A stretch of 64,000 bases of DNA from an uncultured Eubacteriales bacterium (lineage in GTDB: Bacteria > Bacillota > Clostridia > Christensenellales > Aristaeellaceae). Of this stretch, positions 1-11,011 are shown in pieces (within the stretch, counting starts at the first letter, position 1; each line of letters starts with the position of its first letter). The position numbers and the translations under genes are program-made. The stretch is from contig CACZXF010000002.1 of the NCBI GenBank assembly GCA_902785105.1, forward strand, positions 1 through 64,000, written 5' to 3'. The notes under the pieces are model-generated. The model made no database searches, had not been told where the DNA came from, and was given only the letters and a program-made list of their open reading frames with translations.

Positions 1-68
1 ATACTTGAATCCATGTTATGATGTAGCGCCGTATACCTGACCGGTACGTACGGTGCAACGGGAGGGGC

Positions 69-84
69 GAGGGCTATGGCCCTC
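69..84 (-). terminator. Hairpin after glyA
   Basis: A perfect 6-bp stem (GAGGGC/GCCCTC) with a 4-nt loop lies 12 bases past the glyA stop. There is no clear T-run, so it is either a weak terminator or an mRNA 3' end hairpin. The first 60 bases of the window hold nothing I recognise. Confidence 0.35.
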
Positions 85-96
85 CTTCTACCCTAT

Positions 97-1347
97 TCAA
101 TCCTGATAGAGCGGGAACTTTTTGCACAGCGCATCCACGCGGTCGATGATCTCGGCCTTCCGGGCGTCGAAGTCGTTGGCGGCGAGGGCGAGGAGGGTGC
201 CGACCTCGCGGGCGTCAACCTCCTTGAAGCCCCTGGCGGTGACGGCGGGGGTGCCGACGCGGATGCCGGAGGTTTCGCTGGCGGAACGGGTGTCGCCGGG
301 GATCTTGTTCTTGTTGACGGTGATGCGGACGGAGTCCAGCCGGGCCTCCAGTTCGCGGCCGGAGATGTCGGCTTCCCGGAGGTCCACCAGCATCAGGTGG
401 TTGTCGGTGCCGCCGGAGACCAGCTTCACGTCGTGCTGCATCAGCGTATCCGCCATGGCGGCGGCGTTGACAACGATCTGGTGCTGATAGGCCTTGAACT
501 CCGGCTTCAGCGCCTCGCCCAGCGCCACGGCCTTGGCGGCGATGACGTGCATCAGCGGGCCGCCCTGTCCGCCGGGGAAGATGGCGGAGTTGATCTTCTT
601 GGCGATGGCGGGGTCGTTGGTCAGTATCATGCCGCCGCGGGGGCCGCGGAGGGTCTTGTGGTTGGTGGTGGTGACCACGTCGGCGTAGGGCATGGGGGAG
701 GGATGCTCGCCGGTGGCGACCATGCCCGCGATGTGGGCGATGTCCACCATCAGGTAGGCGTCGCACTCCTTCGCGATGGCGCCGAACTTCTCAAAGTCGA
801 TGATCCTCGGATAGGCCGACGCGCCGGCGATGATCATGCGGGGATGGTGCTTCATGGCCAGCTCCCGAACCTGATCATAGTCGATGAGGCCGGTGGCGGG
901 GTCGCAGCCGTAGGAGATGGAATTGTAGATCTTGCCGGAGAAGCTCACCTTCGCGCCGTGGGTCAAATGGCCGCCGCAGGAAAGGTCCATGCCCATCACC
1001 GTATCGCCGGGCTGGCACAGGGCGAAGTAGACCGCCTGGTTCGCCTGGGAGCCGGAATGGGGCTGCACGTTGGCGTAGGCCGCGCCGAAGAGCTGCTTCG
1101 CCCGTTCGATGCAGATGCTCTCGATCATATCGACGTATTCGCAGCCGCCGTAGTAGCGATGTCCCGGATAGCCCTCAGCGTACTTGTTGGTGAGCACCGA
1201 GCCCATGGCAGCCATCACCGCCGGGGAGACGATGTTCTCGGAAGCGATGAGCTCCAGGTTGTGGCGCTGGCGGTCCAGCTCCTTTTCCATGATGTCACCG
1301 ATCTCCGGATCATACTGCGCAACGAATTCCATGCCCTGCTGTACCAT
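97..1347 (-). CDS. glyA: Serine hydroxymethyltransferase
   Basis: Converts serine and tetrahydrofolate to glycine and 5,10-methylene-tetrahydrofolate in the cytosol, using PLP. The 416-residue product has the usual family length. It shows the ASENIVS and NKYAEGYPG motifs near the N-terminus and the PLP-lysine motif [13 protein letters not shown], with the lysine at about residue 231. The frame is open further upstream. I chose ATG at 1347 because an AGGAGG lies 8 nt before it; the ATG at 1353 is too close to that site. The gene stands alone, minus strand, behind a tandem glycine riboswitch and an intrinsic terminator, so its expression should respond to glycine. Identification is secure. Confidence 0.96.
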   Translation of the reverse strand: MVQQGMEFVAQYDPEIGDIMEKELDRQRHNLELIASENIVSPAVMAAMGSVLTNKYAEGYPGHRYYGGCEYVDMIESICIERAKQLFGAAYANVQPHSGSQANQAVYFALCQPGDTVMGMDLSCGGHLTHGAKVSFSGKIYNSISYGCDPATGLIDYDQVRELAMKHHPRMIIAGASAYPRIIDFEKFGAIAKECDAYLMVDIAHIAGMVATGEHPSPMPYADVVTTTNHKTLRGPRGGMILTNDPAIAKKINSAIFPGGQGGPLMHVIAAKAVALGEALKPEFKAYQHQIVVNAAAMADTLMQHDVKLVSGGTDNHLMLVDLREADISGRELEARLDSVRITVNKNKIPGDTRSASETSGIRVGTPAVTARGFKEVDAREVGTLLALAANDFDARKAEIIDRVDALCKKFPLYQD

Positions 1348-1376
1348 TTCCATATCCTCCTGCCTGTAATTGACGA

Positions 1377-1405
1377 TAAAAAAACCGACCGGATCAGGCA
1401 TCCGG
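1377..1405 (-). terminator. Riboswitch-controlled intrinsic terminator
   Basis: On the minus strand a CCGGAT/ATCCGG stem with a 5-nt loop is followed by a short spacer and seven T's. It sits between the glycine aptamers and the glyA ribosome binding site, as expected for the expression platform. Confidence 0.8.
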
Positions 1406-1449
1406 CCGCGTGACATATTTCCCCACAATTCACCCTTGTGCAGGAAAAC

Positions 1450-1613
1450 ACGCTCTGTCCTTTTGCCTGAGAGCTTCGCGCATCAAAGCGCTTTCACCTT
1501 CGGCCCCCGGCGCGTGCCGGGCGTCTCCAGAGTGCCATCCGCTTGCAGTCCTCATTCCCTAAGGAACGCCTGAGAGTGTCTCTCCTTCGGCGGGATGTTC
1601 CATCCGCTCTCCT
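1450..1613 (-). promoter_or_regulatory. Tandem glycine riboswitch
   Basis: Read on the minus strand, two glycine-aptamer cores follow each other. Each has GGAGAG or an equivalent, then GCCGAAGG, then CTCTCAGGC; the second ends with the hallmark AAAAGGACAGAGCG. The aptamers lie directly upstream of a terminator and glyA. The motif strings are seen directly; ligand and mechanism follow from the known riboswitch family. Whether glycine turns glyA on or off cannot be read from the sequence alone. Confidence 0.93.
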
Positions 1614-1647
1614 GCAAGCCTCAAACGGCTTATTCAATTCGCCAATG

Positions 1648-1676
1648 ATTATAGCACGTTGCCTCTGTGGCGTCAA
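1648..1676 (-). promoter_or_regulatory. Sigma-A promoter of glycine riboswitch-glyA
   Basis: Minus strand TTGACG, 17-bp spacer, TATAAT, with TG one base before the -10 (extended -10). It lies about 35 bases upstream of the first aptamer. Confidence 0.85.
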
Positions 1677-1705
1677 CAAAGAACGTGTAAAGGATTGGAG
1701 GGGGG

Positions 1706-1755
1706 AATGGAGAATGAAATCAGCTTGCAAACACAGGCACTTTTCATTTTCCATT
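1706..1755. repeat. Small intergenic palindrome (AATGGAGAATG type)
   Basis: AATGGAGAATGAAA (1706-1719) is mirrored by TTTTCATTTTCCATT (1741-1755). Related 'aatggg(g)aa' palindromes occur at 31773-31871, 62476-62545 and 63757-63842. Confidence 0.6.
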
Positions 1756-1782
1756 GCATCAATCAGTGAATATAATCTTAAC

Positions 1783-1811
1783 TTGACGCTGTCCCCCCTC
1801 CGGTGTATTAT
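1783..1811 (+). promoter_or_regulatory. Sigma-A promoter of the T-box transcript
   Basis: TTGACG at 1783-1788, a 17-bp spacer, and TATTAT at 1806-1811. It lies just upstream of the T-box leader. Confidence 0.85.
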
Positions 1812-1829
1812 ATTTACATTATCAAACGT

Positions 1830-2090
1830 GATGACGGAGAAGAGTAAACCGGATTCGAAGCCCCAGAGAGCCGCCGGCAGGTGCGAGGCGGTGGCGGAGG
1901 CCGGTTGAATACACTCCCGAACGGCGCACTGAAACCCTGCATGGGGAGTAAGGCTGCGACGGGTTCGCCCGTTAGTGCGAGAGGATATATAATGTATCCG
2001 TTGAGGGTATCGCCGTGAGGCGGTATCAAATTGAGGTGGTAACACGGCTGCAACCGTCCTCTGCTGTTGAGCAGAAGGCGGCATTTTTTT
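1830..2090 (+). promoter_or_regulatory. T-box leader, specifier UAC (tyrosine)
   Basis: All main T-box landmarks are present in order. They are an AGAGTA K-turn/GA motif near 1840; the AGAGAGCCGCCGG...GGCGG distal stem-I region; a specifier region GAA-TAC-ACT with the triplet TAC at 1910-1912; the T-box itself, GAGGTGGTAACACGG, at about 2033-2047; and a terminator hairpin with an A-then-T7 tail ending at 2090. UAC is a tyrosine codon, and the sequence context of the triplet matches known Tyr leaders. T-boxes normally read uncharged tRNA and raise transcription when that tRNA is uncharged. The specifier assignment is by eye and would need a covariance-model alignment. Confidence 0.88.
2052..2090 (+). 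terminator. T-box intrinsic terminator
   Basis: CCG..CTCTGCT/AGCAGA..CGG stem with GTTG loop, then A and seven T's. It competes with the antiterminator formed by the T-box sequence. Confidence 0.85.
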
Positions 2091-2105
2091 ATGGAGGCGA
2101 GCACA

Positions 2106-3740
2106 ATGCCCATTACCGAGATTTTGAAACAGAACGCGCGGAAGTACGGCGACGAGATCGCGCTGGTGGAGATCAACCCCGAGGTACGTGAGGATCGCCG
2201 GGTGACGTGGAAGGAATACGAGCTCATCGAGCGCGGCGCTTCGGAGGAGTTCCGCCGGGAGATCACCTGGGGCGTCTTTGAGGAGAAGGCCAACCGCTGC
2301 GCCAACCTGCTGACCAGCCGGGGCATCAAGAAGGGCGACAAGGTGGCCATACTGCTGATGAACTGCCTGGAGTGGCTGCCCATCTATTTCGGCATCCTCA
2401 AGACCGGCGCGCTGGTGGTGCCCATGAACTACCGCTATTCGGCGGACGAGATCGAATACTGCGCCAATCTGGCGGACGTGGACGCCCTGTTCTTCGGCCC
2501 GGAGTTCATCGGCCGCGTGGAGGAGTGCATCGACAAGATCCCCCGGGTGAAGCTGCTGTTCTACGTGGGCGACAACTGCCCCACCTTCGCGGAGAACTAC
2601 CTGCACCTGTCCCTGAACCAGCCCAGCGCCTATAAAGATGTGGAGCTGACCGACCAGGACGAGGCGGCCATTTACTTCTCCTCCGGCACCACGGGTTTCC
2701 CCAAGGCCATACTCCACAACCACGAGAGCCTGATGCACGCCTGCCGCACCGAGCAGAAGCACCACGGCCAGACCCACAAGGACGTGTTCCTCTGCATCCC
2801 ACCCCTCTACCACACCGGCGCGAAGATGCACTGGTTCGGCTCCTTCCTGGTGGGCGGCAAGGGCGTGCTGCTGAAGGGCGTCAAGCCCCAGACCATCATC
2901 AAGACCGCCGCCGAGGAGAAGTGCTCCATCGTGTGGCTGCTGGTGCCGTGGGCGCAGGATATACTGGACGCCATCGATCGGGGCGACATCAATCTGGACG
3001 ACTACGACCTCTCCGCCTGGCGGCTGATGCACATCGGCGCGCAGCCCGTGCCCCGCAGCCTCATCAAGCGCTGGAAGGCCAAGTTCCCGCACCATCAGTA
3101 TGACACCAACTACGGCCTGTCCGAGTCCATCGGCCCCGGCTGCGTCCATCTGGGCGTTGAGAACATCGACAAGGTGGGCGCCATCGGCATCCCCGGCTAC
3201 GGCTGGCAGACCCGTATCATCGACGAGCAGGGCAACGACGTGCCCCAGGGCCAGGTGGGCGAGCTGGCCGTCAAGGGCCCCGGCGTCATGACCTGCTATT
3301 ACAAGGACCCCAAGGCCACCGCCGAGGTGCTCCACGGCGACTGGCTCTGGACCGGCGACATGGCCATGCGGGATGAGGACGGCTTCATCTACCTGGTGGA
3401 CCGCAAGAAGGACGTCATCATCACCGGCGGCGAGAACCTCTATCCCGTCCAGATCGAGGACTTCCTCCGCGCCTATCCCGACATCAAGGACGTGGCCGTC
3501 ATCGGCATCCCGCACCCCCGCCTGGGCGAGATCGCCGCGGCCATCATCGAGCTGAAGCCCGGCTCCACCACCACAGAGGCCGACATCGAAAAGTTCTGCC
3601 AGGCCCTGCCCCGCTACAAGCGCCCCCGCAAGCTCATCTTCGCCGAGGTGCCCCGCAATCCCACCGGCAAGATTGAAAAGCCCAAGCTCCGCGAGATCTA
3701 CGGCGCGAAGCAGCTCGTGGCGGAGCAGGTGGAATCGTAA
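2106..3740 (+). CDS. AMP-forming acyl/aryl-CoA ligase under T-box control
   Basis: Member of the ANL superfamily. It activates a carboxylic acid with ATP to the acyl-adenylate and then to the CoA thioester in the cytosol. The 544-residue product has the P-loop motif SSGTTGFPKA (about residue 190), the YGLSES motif (about 335), TGDMAMRDEDG, the hinge DRKKDVI, and the C-terminal catalytic lysine in PTGKIEK (about 523). The start at 2106 has a GGAGG 8 nt upstream and lies just after the T-box terminator. The acid substrate cannot be read from the sequence. The tyrosine-type leader and the nearby paaK gene make an aromatic acid such as 4-hydroxyphenylacetate plausible, but this is inference. A fatty-acid or coumarate-type ligase is the alternative. 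Confidence 0.85.
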   Translation: MPITEILKQNARKYGDEIALVEINPEVREDRRVTWKEYELIERGASEEFRREITWGVFEEKANRCANLLTSRGIKKGDKVAILLMNCLEWLPIYFGILKTGALVVPMNYRYSADEIEYCANLADVDALFFGPEFIGRVEECIDKIPRVKLLFYVGDNCPTFAENYLHLSLNQPSAYKDVELTDQDEAAIYFSSGTTGFPKAILHNHESLMHACRTEQKHHGQTHKDVFLCIPPLYHTGAKMHWFGSFLVGGKGVLLKGVKPQTIIKTAAEEKCSIVWLLVPWAQDILDAIDRGDINLDDYDLSAWRLMHIGAQPVPRSLIKRWKAKFPHHQYDTNYGLSESIGPGCVHLGVENIDKVGAIGIPGYGWQTRIIDEQGNDVPQGQVGELAVKGPGVMTCYYKDPKATAEVLHGDWLWTGDMAMRDEDGFIYLVDRKKDVIITGGENLYPVQIEDFLRAYPDIKDVAVIGIPHPRLGEIAAAIIELKPGSTTTEADIEKFCQALPRYKRPRKLIFAEVPRNPTGKIEKPKLREIYGAKQLVAEQVES

Positions 3741-3890
3741 GATAAACAGGGATTTGTTTGATTTAGGGAGTAGGCAGTAGGGAAAGTTACCGGCTGCCGC
3801 GCTAAAAAGCCAATGTTTTCAGCAGAAACGGAAGGTGGGCCGTAACCCCTACTCCCTACTGCCTACTCCCTAAAACAAATTCCAATTTAT
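3741..3890. repeat. Long palindrome, GGGAGTAGGCAGTAGGG type
   Basis: The left arm (about 3741-3790) and right arm (about 3838-3890) are near-perfect inverse copies around GGGAGTAGGCAGTAGGG. The flanks match ATAAACAGGGATTTG and CAAATTCCAATTTAT, which also flank other palindromes in this window (33.2-33.4, 36.6-36.7, 46.4 kb). It fills the whole gap after the ligase gene. Confidence 0.8.
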
Positions 3891-3924
3891 AGCAGAAGAT
3901 AGACAGACAGGAAAGGAGCCCAAT

Positions 3925-4964
3925 ATGAAGCGTCTGCAAAAAATCATAGTCTTGACTTTGGTACTGACGCTGTGCGCCTTCGCCCTTGCGTTTGCCTGTG
4001 CGGAAGGAACGCGCAAGGTCATTATCGACACGGATACCGGGCGGACGACGCAACGGCGCTTGTGCTGGCGGCGAAGAGTCCGGAAATCGACATTCTGGGC
4101 GTCACCGTGCTGGTGGGCAACGTGAATCTGGAGCAGGCCACGCGCAACGCCCTGGCCGCGCTGGAGCTGGCGGGCTGTGACGCGCCGGTCTACAAGGGCG
4201 CCAGCCAACGCTACGGCGGCGAGGCCATCGAGGCCTTCAGCGTCTTTGGGTCGGACGGCATGGGTGACAGCGACCTGATCCATCCCGATGGCCAGGCCCA
4301 GACGCAGGATGCCATCGACTTCATACTGGAGGCGATCCGTCAGAACCCGGACGAGGTGGAGATCATCGCTCTGGGCCCCGCCACCAACCTCGCCCTCGCC
4401 ATGGATCGGGAGCCCGAGACGATGAAGCATGTCAAGCGCATCTGGTCCATGGGCACGGCGGGCCTTGGCCCCGGCAACGCATCCCCGGTGGCTGAGTTCA
4501 ATGTCTACGCCGACGCCCCGGCCTATAAGAGGATGCTGGACTTTGGCGTCCCGGTCACCATCGTGGGCCTGGATATGTGCAGCAACAGGGCCCAGTGGAC
4601 CAACGAGCAGTTTACGATGCTGAGGTCGTCCGGCATTATCGGGCGGTTCATCGCCGATTCTTTCTCAAAGATCCGCAAATTCTATGCCGACAACGGCTCC
4701 TCCGGCTCCGTCATGAATTGTGACAGCGTGGCCATGCTCGCCGCCCTGGAACCGGATTTTGTCAGGAAAACCGCCGCCTGCCACGGAAGCTGTCTGACGG
4801 ACCCCGGCGAAGCCTATGCCCAGGTGATCTTCTATCAGCAGGGCTTCACCTACGATGTGGCCAGCAATGACTTTGATTACAATGTGACGCTGGTCACGGA
4901 GGTGGACAGCAGTCGTTACTTCAGCCGGTATTTCAGCAGAGTTTTCCAGAGTCAGATCGGATGA
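3925..4964 (+). pseudogene. Secreted nucleoside hydrolase, frameshifted
   Basis: Inosine-uridine type nucleoside hydrolase family, which cleaves the N-glycosidic bond of nucleosides. An AAAGGAG site precedes the ATG at 3925. A signal peptide (about residues 1-26, cleavage near ACA-EG) is followed by VIIDTDTG, the first half of the family's N-terminal Asp motif. The second half, ADDATALVLAA, continues in another frame from about 4041. Restoring one G in the GGG run at 4039-4041 would give the classical DTDTGADDA motif and one protein of about 346 residues. The C-terminal part carries the NCDSVAMLAAL aspartate region. Either the gene is inactive or the base was lost in sequencing or assembly. 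The signal peptide is unusual, since most family members are cytosolic. Confidence 0.8.
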
Positions 4965-5035
4965 TCCGGCGAATGGCTGAACCTTTCAATTGATAAATTA
5001 ACACTTTAACACATGAAAGCAACGCGGCGTTGTGC

Positions 5036-5041
5036 TATAAT
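5036..5041 (+). promoter_or_regulatory. Probable -10 element for paaK
   Basis: TGTGCTATAAT, an extended -10 (TG-n-TATAAT), lies 32 bases before the paaK start. No good -35 is visible. Confidence 0.55.
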
Positions 5042-5073
5042 GCGGAAAACGCTATCGAAAGGGTATGATTGCA

Positions 5074-6393
5074 ATGAGCGCAAGGGAGCACCGGATCTAT
5101 AATCCGGCGATGGAATGTATTGACCGCGAGGAGCTTCGCAAGCTCCAGGGCAAGCGCCTCGTTGAGACGGTGAAGCGGGAATACGAGAACGTGCCGATGT
5201 ATCGCGCCCGCATGGACGCGGCGGGGGTGAAGCCCGAGGACATCCGGGGTCTGGACGATCTGAAGTACCTGCCCTTCATGGAAAAGACGGATCTGCGGGA
5301 CTACTATCCCTTTGACCTGCTGGCCAGTCCGAAGCGGGACATCGTCCGCATCCACGGCTCCTCCGGCACCACGGGCAAGCCCATCGTCTCCGGCTACACC
5401 CGAAACGACGTGGATGTCTGGTCCGAGATGATGGCCCGCACGCTGACCGCCGCGGGCTGTACCAGTGAGGACATCGTACAGGTCTGCTACGGCCTGGGCC
5501 TGTTCACCGGCGGCTTCGGCGCGTATCAGGGCGCGGACAAGCTGGGTGCCATGGTGGTGCCCATGTCCAGCGGCAACACCCAGCGGCAGATCATGATGAT
5601 GAAGGACCTTGGTTCCACCATCCTCTGCTGCACCCCGTCCTACGCCACCTATCTGGGCGAGACCATCCGCGAGATGGGCATCGACCCCGAAAAGGACCTC
5701 AAGCTCAAGGCGGGCTGCTTCGGCGCGGAACCCTGGACCGAGGAGATGCGGGAGCGCATCGAGCAGCTCCTGTGCATCGACGCCTGCGATATCTACGGCC
5801 TGACCGAGATCGCCGGCCCCGGCGTGGCCTTCGAGTGCCTGGAGAAGCACGGTATGCACATCAACGAGGACCACGTCATCGCCGAGATCATCAACCCCGC
5901 CACCGGGGAACAGCTCCCCTACGGTATGCCCGGCGAGCTGGTGTTCACTACCATCACCAAGACCGGCATGCCCATGCTGCGCTACCGCACCCACGACATC
6001 TGCACCCTCACCGACGACAAGTGCGCCTGCGGCCGTACTCTCGCCCGCATGGGTCGCATCACCGGCCGTACCGACGACATGCTGGTCATCCGCGGCGTCA
6101 ACGTGTTCCCCAGCCAGATCGAATCCGTGCTGGTCAGCGCCGAGGGCGTGGCCCCGCACTACATGCTCATCGTGGACCGCGTGAACAACTCCGACACGCT
6201 GGAGGTCCAGGTGGAGATGACCGAGGACATGTTCTCCGATACCATCGGCCACATCGAGAATGTCCGCAAGTACATCACCGGCCAGATCAAGTCCGTGGTG
6301 GGCATCGCCACCAACGTCAAGCTGGTCGCGCCCAAGTCCATCCCGCGCAGCGAGGGCAAGGCCAAGCGCGTCATCGACAACCGCAAGCTATAA
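5074..6393 (+). CDS. paaK: Phenylacetate-CoA ligase family protein
   Basis: ATP-dependent ligase that forms aryl-acetyl-CoA and AMP in the cytosol. At 439 residues it matches the PaaK family length. The motifs include SSGTTGKP (about residue 96), YGLTEIAGPG (about 240), YRTHDI, GRTDDMLVIRGVNVFPSQIE and the C-terminal lysine region near SEGKAKRVID. The frame is open from 5065, but GAAAGGG abuts that ATG; the ATG at 5074 has a more usual 10-nt spacing and gives the family-like N-terminus. The ACT-domain gene follows after 15 nt. In many anaerobes this pair sits with indolepyruvate ferredoxin oxidoreductase genes, which are absent here. The substrate is probably an aryl acid, by family only. Confidence 0.92.
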   Translation: MSAREHRIYNPAMECIDREELRKLQGKRLVETVKREYENVPMYRARMDAAGVKPEDIRGLDDLKYLPFMEKTDLRDYYPFDLLASPKRDIVRIHGSSGTTGKPIVSGYTRNDVDVWSEMMARTLTAAGCTSEDIVQVCYGLGLFTGGFGAYQGADKLGAMVVPMSSGNTQRQIMMMKDLGSTILCCTPSYATYLGETIREMGIDPEKDLKLKAGCFGAEPWTEEMRERIEQLLCIDACDIYGLTEIAGPGVAFECLEKHGMHINEDHVIAEIINPATGEQLPYGMPGELVFTTITKTGMPMLRYRTHDICTLTDDKCACGRTLARMGRITGRTDDMLVIRGVNVFPSQIESVLVSAEGVAPHYMLIVDRVNNSDTLEVQVEMTEDMFSDTIGHIENVRKYITGQIKSVVGIATNVKLVAPKSIPRSEGKAKRVIDNRKL

Positions 6394-6408
6394 CAGGGGG
6401 TATCGAAT

Positions 6409-6849
6409 ATGTTCATCAAGCAGATTTCCGTATTCCTCGAAAACACCGTCGGCGCGCTCCGGGAGCTCACCGAGCTGCTGGGCAAGGGCGGCATCGACCT
6501 GCTGGCCCTGTCCATCGCGGACACCCAGAGCTTCGGCATCGTGCGCCTCATCGTCAGCAGCGCGGACGTGGATAAGGCTATGCAGCTCCTCAAAGAGGGC
6601 GGCTGCATCGCCAAGGTCAACCACGTCATCTGCGCCGCCGTGCCCGACCGCCCGCTGGGTCTCTGCGAGCTGCTCACCGTCATCGAACAGGCCGACCTCT
6701 CCGTGGAATACATGTATTCCTTCCTCCGCAATACCGGCGACGGCCAGGCCCACATGATCCTCCGCCTCAACGACGGCCAGAAGGCCGCGAGGGTGTTCAA
6801 TATGAAGAACATCACCCTGCTGAGCCAGGAGGATGTGGACAAGCTGTAA
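6409..6849 (+). CDS. Tandem ACT-domain protein paired with paaK
   Basis: A 146-residue protein of two ACT-like halves. The first (about 1-65) begins FIKQISVFLENTVGALREL and the second (about 70-140) begins HVICAAVPDRPLGLCELL. ACT domains bind amino acids. This family is regularly encoded next to PaaK-type ligases and indolepyruvate ferredoxin oxidoreductases, and is thought to sense aromatic amino acids or modulate their metabolism. A GGGGG ribosome binding site lies between the paaK stop and this start, so the two are almost certainly one transcript. A strong hairpin follows. No DNA-binding or catalytic domain is present. Confidence 0.88.
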   Translation: MFIKQISVFLENTVGALRELTELLGKGGIDLLALSIADTQSFGIVRLIVSSADVDKAMQLLKEGGCIAKVNHVICAAVPDRPLGLCELLTVIEQADLSVEYMYSFLRNTGDGQAHMILRLNDGQKAARVFNMKNITLLSQEDVDKL

Positions 6850-6862
6850 TACACACAAACGA

Positions 6863-6896
6863 CAATGGAGCATATCAAATGTGATATGCTCCATTG
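6863..6896 (+). terminator. Hairpin terminator after paaK-ACT
   Basis: A perfect 15-bp stem (6863-6877 with 6882-6896) and a 4-nt loop, 13 bases after the stop. The tail is only moderately T-rich. Confidence 0.7.
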
Positions 6897-6911
6897 TTGC
6901 ATTATGTGTGG

Positions 6912-7040
6912 ACTCCCTCAGTCACGCTTTGCGTGACAGCTCCCTCTGAGAGGGAGCCTAAAGGAATAGCATCGTAGCGGTGTTTTCCAAAAGGCTCCCT
7001 CTTAGAGGGAGCTGTCAGCCGTCAGGCTGACTGAGGGAGG
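6912..7040. repeat. Multi-hairpin palindrome, CCCTCAGTC type
   Basis: The outer arms (CCTCAGTC...GACTGAGG) enclose a short GC hairpin, a GCTCCCTCT/AGAGGGAGC hairpin, a central spacer, and the same two hairpins in mirror order. The same family occurs at 15706-15813. It lies between two convergent operons (paaK-ACT and uvrB...uvrA). Confidence 0.85.
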
Positions 7041-7053
7041 CGTTTCTACCTGG

Positions 7054-9888
<2,835 letters not shown>

Positions 9889-9935
9889 AGCGTGTACCTC
9901 ATGCGTTTGTCATGTCGATAAATCCCAGTTTATCT

Positions 9936-10979
9936 TTATACTTTCAATGGCCTGTAATCAAACCCCGTATCCATCCGGCAGAGCATCTCCGCAATGAGCT
10001 CGATGGCGTTTTCGAGGTCCTTCCAACTGGCGACCTCCACGGAGGAGTGCATGTAGCGCAGGGGGATGGACACCAGCGCGATGGGCACGCCGCTGCCGGT
10101 CATGAGGGCGGTGTCGCCGTCGGTGTAGGTCTTGCCGCCGGCCACCTCGTATTGCAGGGAGATGTTCTTTTCCTTTGCGATGGCCTCCAGCAGGCGGTTC
10201 AGCGGCTTGTTGGTCATACCGCTCAGGCACAACACAGGCCCGCCACCCAATTTGACCTCACCGGTCGTAGCGGGATCGCCGTCGGGCGCGTCGCTGGCCC
10301 AGGTGACGTCCACAATTATGGCGCAGGAGGGCTGGACATTCGCCGCCGCGAAGTACGCGCCCCGCCCCGTGGTCTCTTCACCCACGACGGTGTTGGCGTA
10401 GATGCCGCACGCCACGCCGCGCTCAGCCGCCAGCTTCGCCGCCTCGAGGATCACAAAGGCCCCCGTCTTGTCGTCCAGCGCCCGGCAGGTGAAGCGGTCG
10501 TTCAGCAACTCACGGACCTCCGTGTCCGCGCAGACGGAATCGCCCACGCTGACCAGCGCCGCCGCTTCCTCTTTATTGTTCGCGCCGATGTCGATGACCA
10601 GGTCGCTGTCCTTCATCTCTTCCTTTTTCAGCAGCTCCCCGTCCACCGCGCCGACGCCGTTGACCTTTTTGTCGTCATGAATGATCTGCATGGGCGAACC
10701 GACATACAGCTTCGGCCGCACTCCGCCCGCCTTCTGGACGTGAATGAAGCCCTTGTCGTCGATATGTGTCACCCGGAAGCCGATCTCATCCATGTGCCCA
10801 CAGAGCAGCACCCGGCAGGCGGAGTCCGGGTTGACGACGTTGATGACATTGCCCACCGCATCCACGATCTGTTTATGGGCGAAGTCCTTCCCGAAGGCCA
10901 GCGCGTTTTGCTGGTTGGCCTCCTCGTTTCCGCTGACAGAGACGGTGTTCAATAGTTTTTTCAGAAATTCACGGTTCAT
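9936..10979 (-). CDS. M42 family metallo-aminopeptidase
   Basis: Cytosolic di-zinc aminopeptidase of the M42 (glutamyl/deblocking aminopeptidase) family, 347 residues. Visible metal and catalytic positions include the CGHMDEIGF motif (His and Asp), RALDDKTG (bridging Asp), VGEETTGRGA (general base Glu-Glu) and the C-terminal histidine in RYMHSSVE. These proteins trim short peptides; older annotations call them cellulase M or endoglucanase, which is misleading. It is transcribed with the CDF transporter upstream (32-nt gap) and uvrA downstream. Substrate specificity is not readable. Confidence 0.92.
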   Translation of the reverse strand: MNREFLKKLLNTVSVSGNEEANQQNALAFGKDFAHKQIVDAVGNVINVVNPDSACRVLLCGHMDEIGFRVTHIDDKGFIHVQKAGGVRPKLYVGSPMQIIHDDKKVNGVGAVDGELLKKEEMKDSDLVIDIGANNKEEAAALVSVGDSVCADTEVRELLNDRFTCRALDDKTGAFVILEAAKLAAERGVACGIYANTVVGEETTGRGAYFAAANVQPSCAIIVDVTWASDAPDGDPATTGEVKLGGGPVLCLSGMTNKPLNRLLEAIAKEKNISLQYEVAGGKTYTDGDTALMTGSGVPIALVSIPLRYMHSSVEVASWKDLENAIELIAEMLCRMDTGFDYRPLKV

Positions 10980-11011
10980 GGGGATTGTAATCTCCTTTGG
11001 AAGTATTTATA

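Noticed and set aside
76..1413. Long open frame antisense to glyA
   Set aside because: GC-rich shadow with low-complexity G/A/V/D translation; the glyA product on the other strand is fully conserved.
1494..3515. 673-codon minus-strand frame over the T-box and CoA ligase
   Set aside because: A shadow of the ligase gene in GC-rich DNA; histidine/valine/glycine-rich translation, and it would run through the T-box and riboswitch.
4031..4050. Programmed ribosomal frameshift in the nucleoside hydrolase gene
   Set aside because: No slippery heptamer, stop-codon context or downstream pseudoknot was visible; a lost G is simpler.
6912..7040. Palindrome as a simple transcription terminator
   Set aside because: A specific terminator hairpin already exists at 6863-6896, and the same repeat occurs between divergent genes at 15.7 kb, where no terminator is needed.
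9936..10979. Endoglucanase/cellulase M annotation
   Set aside because: The residues are those of an M42 aminopeptidase; the cellulase name is historical and unsupported.
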